Source: Galbitalea sp036495225 (GTDB lineage: Bacteria; Actinomycetota; Actinomycetes; Actinomycetales; Microbacteriaceae). From it: DNA of 9,149 nt. Position numbers and translations under genes: made by a program. The stretch covers positions 1-9,149 of the forward strand of contig DASXNG010000018.1 of NCBI GenBank assembly GCA_036495225.1. The letters run 5' to 3'. This document shows positions 1 through 6,040 of the stretch, piece by piece. A model generated the notes under the pieces. It worked only from the letters and a program-made list of their open reading frames with translations. It made no database searches and was not told where the DNA came from. Numbering within the stretch: position 1 is the first letter of the stretch; each line of letters opens with the position of its first letter.

Positions 1-7
1 GCTCAAG

Positions 8-50
8 GGTTTCGCTACGCGTAACGCCTTCGGCGTTGCGCTACTCAACC
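8..50. repeat. Dispersed intergenic repeat, TTGAG...CGAAA type
   Basis: Read on the minus strand, the element begins GGTTGAGTAGCGC, contains the hairpin AACGCC-GAA-GGCGTT (23-37) and ends CGTAGCGAAACC. The ends GGTT and AACC are complementary, so the whole unit can fold as an imperfect hairpin. It starts 14 nt past the stop codon of the histidine phosphatase gene, so it could also act as a transcript end, although no T-run follows. A shorter element with the same frame lies at 8610-8628. From memory, elements of this form are scattered through intergenic regions of Microbacteriaceae genomes; that recollection is not checked here. Confidence 0.5.
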
Positions 51-63
51 AACGAAGCACGCC

Positions 64-666
64 CTAGTACGGCTGCGGCGTCGGCAGCCCTGTGCGCAAC
101 TCCACCGGGAGGTGCCCGAGGTCGTTGTGTGTGATGAGAACGGGCGGCTTGGCCGACCGCACCCGGATGATGGTGAGCCCGCAGTTGGCCTGGTTGACAC
201 CCATCCAGCGCCATGAGTCCGCGCCGAACGTCTCCCGCACGAACCACGCGATCACAAAGTTGTGCGTGATGAGCAGGTCGTGCTGGTCGTCGTGGGTTGG
301 TGTGAGCCACTCGGCGACCGCATCGGTCATCTGGGCTTCGCCCGCTTCGATCTCCTCGCGGGTGACTCCTCCGAAGAACGCCTCGAAGGCGTGCGGCATG
401 TCCGGCGTTGGACCGCTCGGGATGCAGTCCATGAGCAGTGCACTCGGCTGGGACTCGAGCGCTGGCATCCGTTCGGTCATAATTCGCGCGGTATCTGCGG
501 CGCGCTCGAGCGGTGAGTGCCATGCGCCGGTGAACGGCACTCCGCTGAGCCGTTCTGCGATCGCTTTCGCCTGGCGCTTTCCGCGCTCAGAGAGTTTGCC
601 GTCCGGCATCCCGTATTCCGCGTCCTGCTGTTCGCCGTGGCGCACCAAGTACAGGTAGTGACTCAT
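64..666 (-). CDS. Histidine phosphatase family protein (phosphoglycerate mutase-like)
   Basis: A 200-residue protein of the histidine phosphatase superfamily (branch 1), which removes phosphate through a phospho-histidine intermediate. The N-terminal strand carries the RHGE motif (R9, H10, G11, E12), with H10 the predicted nucleophile. SPLERAADTA at 51-60 follows at the usual place, with R55 a likely phosphate ligand, and the second catalytic histidine is H135 in LLITHN. The length is normal for a single-domain member. There is no signal peptide or membrane segment, so it should be cytosolic. The ATG lies 16 nt past the stop of the M16 peptidase gene, which suggests co-transcription; no clear Shine-Dalgarno is seen, so translation may depend on coupling. 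The substrate cannot be told from sequence, since this fold includes mutases, sugar-phosphate phosphatases and protein phosphatases. The family call is firm and the role unknown. Confidence 0.9.
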   Translation of the reverse strand: MSHYLYLVRHGEQQDAEYGMPDGKLSERGKRQAKAIAERLSGVPFTGAWHSPLERAADTARIMTERMPALESQPSALLMDCIPSGPTPDMPHAFEAFFGGVTREEIEAGEAQMTDAVAEWLTPTHDDQHDLLITHNFVIAWFVRETFGADSWRWMGVNQANCGLTIIRVRSAKPPVLITHNDLGHLPVELRTGLPTPQPY

Positions 667-682
667 TGTGGTTCGTGACTTT

Positions 683-2047
683 CTAGTTTGTTATCGGTTC
701 TGGCGACTCTGCCAGTCCCTCAAAGGCGTCCGTTGGGACACTCCCCACAGCTGAGATGGAGAGAGGACGGGCGACCAATTCTTCTGCGAGTTCTCGCACG
801 TCGTCGGCGGTGACGAGCGCGATTCTGCGGAGCGCTTCGTCGAGGTCGAGGAATTCGCCGAGCGTGATTTCGCTGCGGCCAAGCCTCGACATGCGGGTGT
901 CGGAGTCTTCGAGCGCGAGGGCGGATGCCCCGCTCAACTGTCCGGAGGCGCGCCGCATCTCTTCCTCGGTGACGCCGTCTTTGGCGAGACGATCGAATTC
1001 GCTCACCATGAGTTCGGCTACCTGTGACGTCTTCGACGGCGAGCAGCCAGCGTAGATGCCGAACAGGCCGGCATCAGAGTAGGAGGGCGCGAAGGAGTAC
1101 ACCGAATAGGCGAGCCCGCGCTTCTCGCGGATCTCCTGGAACAGGCGCGAAGACATCCCGCCGCCGAAAATCGAGTTGAGTACCGTGAGCGTCGCGCGCC
1201 GGTCGTCTGCCGCCGCAAGACCCGGCATGCCGAGGATGATGTTGGCCTGTTCGATCGGCCGCTGCACAACCACGAGTGGCGTGCCGCGCTCGATGAGGCT
1301 GTCGTCCGCGCTGCGTCGCCCAACTGGGGCGGCCTCGGCGTCGAGGTTCCATTCCGCACGCTTGAGCGCCGCTGTCACCTCCTGGACGAGCAGGTCATGG
1401 TCGACCGCACCCGCGACTGTGATGACCACGTCTTGCGCGCGGTAGTTGGCGCGGTAGTGATTCCACACGGCGTCACGCGTCACCGCAGTGATGGTCTCGG
1501 CGTTGCCGCCGATCGGCCGACCGAGCGGATGTCCGCCGAACACGGCCTCGAAGAAACGCTCGCTCGTGACATCCGACGGGTCGTCGTCTGCCATCGCCAG
1601 TTCTTCGAGAATCACGCCTCGTTCGTTGTCGAACTCCGTTGGGTCGAGAACGGATGACGTCAGCATGTCTGCGATGACGTCGACAGCCATCGGCAGGTCG
1701 CGATCCTGGATCTTCGCGTAATAGCAGGTGTACTCCTTGGCGGTGAGAGCGTTGTGCTCTCCCCCGACGGAGTCGAAGCTCACCGCGATGTCGAGAGCGC
1801 TGCGGGTGAGCGTCCCCTTGAACAGCAGGTGTTCGAGAAAGTGGGTCGATCCGTAGGTCGTCGGTGTCTCGTCCCGAGATCCAACGGCAACCCAGTAGCC
1901 GATCGTCGCGCTGCGTGCGCCGGGCACCTGTTCGCTCAGGATGCGCACGCCACTGGGCAGGACGCTGCGTCTGATCAGCGAGTCGCCCGAGGCGGTGAAA
2001 GAGAGTTCTGGGACATCAAGGGGCAGGGCAACGGCTCCGATTGTCAC
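683..2047 (-). CDS. M16 family zinc metallopeptidase (pitrilysin/MPP-like)
   Basis: A 454-residue peptidase of family M16. The inverted zinc motif HxxEH is seen as H69-F-L-E72-H73 inside GSTHFLEHLLFKGT. The third zinc ligand is probably E149 in RGVILEEL, 76 residues after H73, the usual M16 spacing. The conserved helix around AKEYTCYYAKI (103-113) follows, and the second, non-catalytic M16 domain fills roughly 190-430, with the R/Y region RLFQEIREKRGLAYSVYS. There is no signal peptide, so it is probably cytosolic. It belongs to the group encoded next to pnp in many actinobacteria (the M. tuberculosis homologue is called pepR); its substrates are not well defined. The start chosen is GTG at 2047, giving the N-terminus MTIGAVALPLDVPELSF. 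No Shine-Dalgarno precedes it, but a TAGGCT box ends 6 nt upstream, compatible with a leaderless message. The histidine phosphatase follows directly. Confidence 0.93.
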   Translation of the reverse strand: MTIGAVALPLDVPELSFTASGDSLIRRSVLPSGVRILSEQVPGARSATIGYWVAVGSRDETPTTYGSTHFLEHLLFKGTLTRSALDIAVSFDSVGGEHNALTAKEYTCYYAKIQDRDLPMAVDVIADMLTSSVLDPTEFDNERGVILEELAMADDDPSDVTSERFFEAVFGGHPLGRPIGGNAETITAVTRDAVWNHYRANYRAQDVVITVAGAVDHDLLVQEVTAALKRAEWNLDAEAAPVGRRSADDSLIERGTPLVVVQRPIEQANIILGMPGLAAADDRRATLTVLNSIFGGGMSSRLFQEIREKRGLAYSVYSFAPSYSDAGLFGIYAGCSPSKTSQVAELMVSEFDRLAKDGVTEEEMRRASGQLSGASALALEDSDTRMSRLGRSEITLGEFLDLDEALRRIALVTADDVRELAEELVARPLSISAVGSVPTDAFEGLAESPEPITN

Positions 2048-2053
2048 CGGACG

Positions 2054-2059
2054 AGCCTA
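2054..2059 (-). promoter_or_regulatory. Possible -10 box of a leaderless M16 peptidase promoter
   Basis: On the minus strand the hexamer TAGGCT (TANNNT pattern) ends 6 nt before the GTG start at 2047. No ribosome binding site lies between them. This is the spacing expected when the start codon is also the first transcribed base, a common arrangement in actinobacteria. No convincing -35 box is seen, so the call is tentative. Confidence 0.3.
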
Positions 2060-2135
2060 CGTCATTCAGCCCGTAAGGATCTGCTGAGGATAAGCGAGAC
2101 GATTTCATTCTGACCCTCTAAGTGGGGTACGCTTC

Positions 2136-2169
2136 ATGAGGACAAACAGACGAGTCTGTCTGTCCTCAT
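2136..2169. promoter_or_regulatory. Inverted repeat, candidate TetR operator
   Basis: Two 16-nt arms (2136-2151, ATGAGGACAAACAGAC, and 2154-2169) are complementary except for one position and are separated by only two bases (GA). The core ACAGAC-GA-GTCTGT is a 6-2-6 palindrome, a layout typical of sites bound by dimeric TetR-family repressors. It lies in the divergent region between the M16 peptidase gene (start 89 nt to the left) and the tetR gene (start 253 nt to the right). A TATGTT box at 2174-2179 on the plus strand lies just beside it. No T-run follows on either strand, so an operator is more likely than a terminator. Binding by the adjacent regulator is inferred. Confidence 0.5.
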
Positions 2170-2255
2170 CTGCTATGTTTGCTTCAACGGTTCCCGAAGC
2201 CGCCGACTGAACAGTGTTAGCTAGCTGGCCAGTGGTAACTGAATACCGTGATCGT

Positions 2256-2367
2256 GTCATGGCCCACATGACGAACCCCTTGCACGCGGCTCCCCCGGCC
2301 GCGCGCAACCCGGCGTCAAGCCCGAACAATGACGCCGACACCCAAGCCCGAGGCCCCCGCTCGGGTT
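2256..2367 (+). other. Row of four stem-loops upstream of tetR (possible structured leader)
   Basis: Four consecutive hairpins fill this stretch. They are GTCATG/CATGAC (2256-2272, loop 5); TTGCACGCGGC/GCCGCGCGCAA with one mismatch (2280-2308, loop 7); CGGCGTCA/TGACGCCG, perfect (2311-2337, loop 11); and AGCCCGAG/CTCGGGTT with one G-T pair (2345-2367, loop 7). They lie between a TANNNT box (TACCGT, 2244-2249) and the tetR start at 2422, so they could form a leader RNA. The stretch also overlaps a 36-codon ORF (2259-2369) rich in Ala, Pro and Asn that resembles no protein I know. No T-run follows the last hairpin. High GC alone makes short hairpins common, so function is uncertain. I see nothing else in the 2048-2421 gap beyond the two sites listed separately. 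Confidence 0.35.
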
Positions 2368-2408
2368 AGCACACCAACGGCTTGTAGACACCTAGCCGCA
2401 ATGCCCGT

Positions 2409-2414
2409 GAGGAG
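2409..2414 (+). promoter_or_regulatory. Ribosome binding site that sets the tetR start
   Basis: GAGGAG lies 7 nt before the GTG at 2422. This favours that codon over the in-frame ATGs at 2329 and 2401, which have no comparable site and would add residues with no resemblance to the TetR fold. Confidence 0.7.
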
Positions 2415-2421
2415 CCGCGCT

Positions 2422-3024
2422 GTGACGGTCGCGTTCGATGACGTCAAATTTGATCCGACCGCACAGCGTGCCCCGGGGGCGAAGATTCGCATCCTGGAGA
2501 CAGCCGACGAGCTGTTCTACAGCGAGGGCATCCGCATCGTCGGAATCGATCGCCTCATCTCGACCTCGAAGGTCACCAAGGCGACGTTCTACAAGCACTT
2601 CGGTTCGAAGGATCGCCTGATCCTGATGTACATCGAGGCGAGGCACGCCTCAGAGGTAGCCCGCCTGGAGTCGATCACGGAGGGCAAGACTCCAGAGCAA
2701 TCGATTCGCGCGATCATCGCAGACACCATCGCAGACATCGCCAGCCCCGGCTTTCGCGGCGACGCATTCCTGAACGCGGCGACCGAGTTCTCAGAGGAGC
2801 GTCATCCGGTGCGTTCCGTCGTCCTTCGCCACCGCGAGTGGCTCACCGGGTTCCTCGCAGAACTGCTGCAAGACCTCGGCCATCGCATGCCGGGTGACGC
2901 TGCGGACGACATCATTTTGGCCCGCGACGGCGCCATGTCTGGCGGATACGCCGGGGACCCTATCGCAGCTTCGGCAGCACTGGCAAGGGTCGCGGACCAA
3001 GTCGTGAAGGCCGCCGTCTCCTAG
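2422..3024 (+). CDS. TetR/AcrR family transcriptional regulator
   Basis: A 200-residue DNA-binding regulator, normally a dimeric repressor released by a small ligand. Residues 20-66 form the TetR_N domain, beginning GAKIRILETADELFYSEG. The helix-turn-helix lies at about 41-63 (GIDRLISTSKVTKATFYKHF and on), with the family-typical TFYKHFGSKDRL. The C-terminal ligand-binding part (about 80-200) includes FLNAATEFSEERHPVR and the closing RDGAMSGGYAGDP helix region, a pattern shared by a common actinobacterial subgroup of unknown ligands. The GTG start is chosen for its GAGGAG site; longer in-frame starts are possible. A small membrane protein begins 15 nt after the stop and is probably co-transcribed and a target of regulation. 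The inverted repeat at 2136-2169 is the best operator candidate. The ligand is unknown. Confidence 0.92.
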   Translation: MTVAFDDVKFDPTAQRAPGAKIRILETADELFYSEGIRIVGIDRLISTSKVTKATFYKHFGSKDRLILMYIEARHASEVARLESITEGKTPEQSIRAIIADTIADIASPGFRGDAFLNAATEFSEERHPVRSVVLRHREWLTGFLAELLQDLGHRMPGDAADDIILARDGAMSGGYAGDPIAASAALARVADQVVKAAVS

Positions 3025-3039
3025 CCGTTCATCGGTAAT

Positions 3040-3423
3040 GTGAGCAACATGCACATTGCCTTCACGCTCACCCTACTCGGCCTCATGCTGATTGTTACGG
3101 CCGTGCTCGCCATCATCGATGCTGTTGCTCGCCTTCGCGGGCGTCGCGGCATCGGTGTGCTCGCCATCATCGAGCTCATCGCAGCGATCCTGCTCCTCCT
3201 GTCGCTGTTCATCACCCTCCCGCATGCGCTCGGCAACGAGATCATGGAGATCGTGCTCGAGATCGTCCTGATCCTGCTGCTCATCTTCCGCGGCTCCGTG
3301 CGAAGGGGCTTCGCGGCGATTACCGTCGTCGCGCTGATCCTGAACACGATCCTGTTGTTCACGACGCTCGGCTGGCTGCACATCCCGTGGCTGAACACCG
3401 TCCTGTTCAGCGTGAACAGCTAA
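3040..3423 (+). CDS. Small four-helix integral membrane protein, function unknown
   Basis: A 127-residue, very hydrophobic protein that I do not recognise. Four membrane segments can be seen at about 7-30, 38-60, 68-84 and 90-113. Basic loops RLRGRRG (31-37) and RGSVRRG (84-90) lie between helices 1-2 and 3-4. By the positive-inside rule these loops are cytoplasmic and both termini face outward. E45, E67, E70 and E74 lie in or beside the membrane segments. The GTG start at 3040 lies 15 nt after the tetR stop with only a weak ribosome site; ATG at 3049 would shorten it by three residues. The tight spacing suggests an operon with tetR, so it may be a ligand-induced membrane protein, but it is far smaller than an MFS or RND pump. 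Its stop codon abuts that of the convergent aldo/keto reductase gene with no base between. Confidence 0.82.
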   Translation: MSNMHIAFTLTLLGLMLIVTAVLAIIDAVARLRGRRGIGVLAIIELIAAILLLLSLFITLPHALGNEIMEIVLEIVLILLLIFRGSVRRGFAAITVVALILNTILLFTTLGWLHIPWLNTVLFSVNS

Positions 3424-4398
3424 CTAACGACCACTGACTCGATCCAGCTCGGTCGCCTGCGCGCGGCTGAGCTGGATCGATGTAGCCGCTATCAGGTCGA
3501 CGACCTGGCCCGCCGAACTCACCGAGACGACCGGGGCGACAACGTTCGGTTTCGATAACAGCCAGGCGAGAGCGATGGATGCTGGCGCGCAACCATGCTG
3601 CGCCGCAATCGCCTCGAGTGCCGCGAGGATTCTGAAGCCTCGCCTGCCGAGATAGCCAGCCAGCTGGACGCCGTGAGGACTGGAGGCGAGGTCGGCCTTC
3701 GATCGGTACTTTCCAGACAGGAACCCGCCTGCGAGCCCAAAGCGCGGCAGGACGCCGAGGTTCTGGTATTCGGCGATCTTTGCCAGACCGTTCTCGTACT
3801 CCTCGCGCTGCATCAGGTTGTACTGGTTCTGCAGCGCAACCAGGTTCGCGACACCGACTTGACCCGCCGCGATGCGCGCCTCCATGAGCCGCTCCGGCGC
3901 GTGATGCGACGCGCCGAAGTAACGAACCTTGCCGGCCTGGATGAGCTCGTCGACGGCGAGCAGGGTCTCTTCGAATGGCACGGTTGGATCGTCGAGGTGC
4001 AGAAAGAGCAGGTCGATGTAGCTGGTGCGCAGGCGGACGAGCGAAGCCTCAACCGCGCGGCGTACCGCACGCGATGACAGGCCGGGATTGTCGGCGCTCT
4101 TGCCGATCTTGGTCGCGACCACGACATCCGCTCGATTGCGACGATCACGCATCCAGTTGCCGATGATGATCTCGCTCCGACCACCGGCGTATGAGTCTGC
4201 GGTGTCGACCAAGTTGCCGCCGTGCTCGGTGAAGGTATCGAGGATGTCGTTAGCCTCTGGGCCATCGCTGATCCAACCGAATTTCGTGCCGCCCAAAGCT
4301 ACGGGCAAGACCCGTAGCTCTGAGGAGCCGATCGTGCGCCGGCGAGGTTCGAGTACCGCTCCGCGCTCGCCGGGGCTTCCCAGCGCTACTTGACTCAA
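3424..4398 (-). CDS. Aldo/keto reductase, complete catalytic tetrad
   Basis: A 324-residue NAD(P)H-dependent oxidoreductase of the AKR superfamily with an (alpha/beta)8 barrel, probably cytosolic. All four tetrad residues are visible: D65 (NLVDTAD), Y70 (SYAGGRSE), K97 (VVVATKIGK) and H134 (LLFLHLDD). The cofactor-contacting Q190 (LQNQYNLM) is present, but the usual Ser-Asn pair reads S164-H165, and the C-terminal phosphate loop (PVVSVSSAGQV) departs from the common form. The start chosen is TTG at 4398, because AAGGAGG sits 5 nt upstream; a longer ATG reading from 4509 would add 37 residues with no family resemblance and would remove the gap to the divergent PEBP gene. The protein is a paralogue of the product of 5066-6028, which lacks most of the tetrad. 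The substrate is unknown; general aldehyde or ketone reduction is the safest statement. Confidence 0.92.
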   Translation of the reverse strand: MSQVALGSPGERGAVLEPRRRTIGSSELRVLPVALGGTKFGWISDGPEANDILDTFTEHGGNLVDTADSYAGGRSEIIIGNWMRDRRNRADVVVATKIGKSADNPGLSSRAVRRAVEASLVRLRTSYIDLLFLHLDDPTVPFEETLLAVDELIQAGKVRYFGASHHAPERLMEARIAAGQVGVANLVALQNQYNLMQREEYENGLAKIAEYQNLGVLPRFGLAGGFLSGKYRSKADLASSPHGVQLAGYLGRRGFRILAALEAIAAQHGCAPASIALAWLLSKPNVVAPVVSVSSAGQVVDLIAATSIQLSRAQATELDRVSGR

Positions 4399-4403
4399 TC
4401 TCG

Positions 4404-4410
4404 CCTCCTT
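4404..4410 (-). promoter_or_regulatory. Strong ribosome binding site deciding a TTG start
   Basis: On the minus strand AAGGAGG lies 5 nt upstream of the TTG at 4398 and in the same frame as the AKR barrel. No other in-frame start nearby has such a site. Confidence 0.75.
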
Positions 4411-4428
4411 GGTTCTGACGAGGGTAAG

Positions 4429-4450
4429 CCCGCGTGCGTGTTTTCGCGGG
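4429..4450. other. Hairpin in the divergent AKR/PEBP intergenic region
   Basis: CCCGCG (4429-4434) and CGCGGG (4445-4450) pair perfectly around a 10-nt loop, tgcgtgtttt. It lies in the 146-nt gap between the TTG start at 4398 and the ATG at 4545, where promoters for both genes should be. It could be an operator or a leader hairpin; no clear -35/-10 pair was found on either strand. Confidence 0.25.
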
Positions 4451-4544
4451 GAGGCAAGCGAATCGTTATGGATTTGCACGGGGACCGAAGTGGAACTCAG
4501 GGACCGCACAGCACCTCATGGATCAAAACGCGCATGATGGAGGT

Positions 4545-5069
4545 ATGGCAAATGATCCGAACTGGCGACTTCCAGAAGTACCAACCTTTCTCGTCTCGAG
4601 CCCGGACTTCGAGGATGGCGGCGAACTCCCGTCATCCGCGCGGGCGTCGGGCGCGGGCGGTCATGACCGCTCCCCCGCTCTCAACTGGGAGGGCGCACCA
4701 TCAGACACGAAGAGCTACGTTGTGAGTGTCTACGACCCCGACGCGCCAACCGGCAGCGGGTTCTGGCACTGGGCGGTGTACAACATTCCCGGGAGCGTGA
4801 CCAGTCTCGCGCCGGACGCGGGTAACCCCGCCGCAGGGCTACTCCCCCCGGGCGCGGTCACCGTCAAAAATGAGGTCGGAGCAGAAAGCTATTTCGGCGC
4901 TGCACCACCCGCCGGCCATGGCGAGCATCGCTACTTCTTCACCGTCACGGCGCTGGATGTCGACTCCCTCGACGTGCAGCCCGGTTCGACGCCCGCGGTG
5001 CTCGGATTCACGCTGCGTGATCACGTGTTGGCGCGCGCACAACTCACCGGAGTCACGCACACCGACTAG
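4545..5069 (+). CDS. YbhB/YbcL family (PEBP, Raf kinase inhibitor-like) protein
   Basis: A 174-residue protein of the phosphatidylethanolamine-binding protein family. Both family motifs are clear: DPDAPTGSGFWHWAVYNIP (64-82), which forms the anion-binding pocket, and ESYFGAAPPAGHGEHRYFF (114-132), with the conserved GHGxHRY followed by FTVTALDVDSL. The length matches bacterial YbhB/YbcL proteins. There is no signal peptide, so it is probably cytosolic. The physiological role of bacterial PEBPs is poorly known; kinase regulation is proven for eukaryotic relatives only. ATG 4545 (MANDPNWRLPEVP) is chosen because family similarity starts here, but GGAGG ends only one base before it. ATG 4518 would add nine residues and has no visible ribosome site, so the exact start is uncertain. 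It is flanked on both sides by minus-strand aldo/keto reductase homologues, and its stop codon overlaps that of the right-hand one. Confidence 0.9.
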   Translation: MANDPNWRLPEVPTFLVSSPDFEDGGELPSSARASGAGGHDRSPALNWEGAPSDTKSYVVSVYDPDAPTGSGFWHWAVYNIPGSVTSLAPDAGNPAAGLLPPGAVTVKNEVGAESYFGAAPPAGHGEHRYFFTVTALDVDSLDVQPGSTPAVLGFTLRDHVLARAQLTGVTHTD

Positions 5070-6028
5070 TACGCGCTGGCCTTGTCGAGCGCGGAGACGT
5101 GGTGGCGAGCGAGGCGCACGTCGGCCGCGCCCAATGCGTGTGCCACCTGATCCCGGTCCTTCGCCCGCAGAACCGCTGCTGCGATTCCCGGCTTCACCAG
5201 AAGCCACGCGAGTGCGACCCGAGCGGGCGTCTCGCCGAGTTCTTTGGCCACGGTCTCGAGTGCATCAAGCACCCGCGACCCGTGACGCCCGATGTGGCGA
5301 GTGGCTCCCTCGTACAAGACGGAGTGTGGAACGTGGTCGCGGGTGCGGAACTGCGCGGTCAGGTAACCGGCCGCCAGTGGCAGCATTGCCAGTCCCGCTC
5401 GACCCCTCTGGGAGGCGAGCGGTGCGAGTTCGGTTTCGTAGGCCTGGCGATCCATCAGGTTGTACTCGGCGAACAGTGCACGGAAGTCCGGATACGCTGA
5501 CTCCGCCGAGAGAACGCCAACCTCGAGGATGCGTTCCCTGCTGAAACCGGACGCCGCGAGAAAACGCACCTTACCCTCGCGAATCAAACGGTCGACGGTC
5601 TCGAGCGACTCATCGATGGGGATGTTGGGGTCTTCGCCTTCGAAGGCAAGAAAGTCGATGTAGTCGGTGCCGAGCCTGGTGAGCGAGTTTTCGACCGCAC
5701 GCAGGATGCTGCGTTTGCTGAGGCCCTCGGCATCCGGATGCTTGCCGACCCTCGTCGAGAGCACGATTCCGTCGCGGTCGGGTAGCGTTCGCAACCAGCT
5801 GCCGATCATGATCTCGCTTCGACCGCCGGAGTAGTGATCTGCGGTGCAGATGAAGTTGCCACCGCCCGCGGCGTAGGCGTCGAGCATGAGCGCGGTGTCA
5901 TCCATGCCGGCCGCCCAGCCGAAGACGCTGCCGTCCAACCCGATGGGGCTCACGAACACACCGGTGCCCGCAAGATCGCGCGGTCCTATCGCGGGTGCCG
6001 CGCTGCTTTCCAGCGTTTCCGCACTCAT
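5066..6028 (-). CDS. Aldo/keto reductase-like protein with a degenerate active site
   Basis: A 320-residue protein with the AKR barrel clearly recognisable along its length, for example HYSGGRSEIMIGSWLR (65-80), GLSKRSILRAVENSLTRLG (102-120) and AEYNLMDR (187-194). Compared with the paralogue at 3424-4398, the catalytic Asp is C61 (NFICTADHY), the Lys is R93 (VLSTRVGK) and the His is E130 (FLAFEGED). Only the Tyr (Y66) remains. The nicotinamide-contacting Gln is F186, and the C-terminal cofactor loop reads AAVLRAKDRDQV. The codons were read back from the DNA and are TGC, AGG and GAA. The frame is intact and the rest of the fold conserved, so the gene is not decaying. It may be a regulatory or binding pseudoenzyme, or an enzyme with changed chemistry; His to Glu is also found in steroid 5-beta-reductase (AKR1D1). 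The ATG has no ribosome site, but a TACAGT box ends 6 nt upstream. Confidence 0.88.
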   Translation of the reverse strand: MSAETLESSAAPAIGPRDLAGTGVFVSPIGLDGSVFGWAAGMDDTALMLDAYAAGGGNFICTADHYSGGRSEIMIGSWLRTLPDRDGIVLSTRVGKHPDAEGLSKRSILRAVENSLTRLGTDYIDFLAFEGEDPNIPIDESLETVDRLIREGKVRFLAASGFSRERILEVGVLSAESAYPDFRALFAEYNLMDRQAYETELAPLASQRGRAGLAMLPLAAGYLTAQFRTRDHVPHSVLYEGATRHIGRHGSRVLDALETVAKELGETPARVALAWLLVKPGIAAAVLRAKDRDQVAHALGAADVRLARHHVSALDKASAY

Positions 6029-6034
6029 GGCATC

Positions 6035-6040
6035 ACTGTA
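6035..6040 (-). promoter_or_regulatory. Possible -10 box of a leaderless promoter
   Basis: TACAGT (TANNNT) on the minus strand ends exactly 6 nt before the ATG at 6028, with no Shine-Dalgarno between. This is the same arrangement as at the M16 peptidase start. The -35 region is weak (GAGCTT near 6058-6063). A leaderless start is an inference. Confidence 0.3.

Noticed and set aside
2311..2337. tRNA or part of a known RNA gene, because of a perfect 8-bp stem
   Set aside because: No cloverleaf, T-loop or anticodon arm can be built around it.
2105..2341. 78-codon minus-strand frame in the divergent gap
   Set aside because: It crosses the inverted repeat and the stem-loops, has no ribosome site and resembles no protein family.
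4434..4544. Longer PEBP reading from an upstream GTG
   Set aside because: The added residues match nothing in the family and would fill the intergenic control region; ATG 4518 remains possible.
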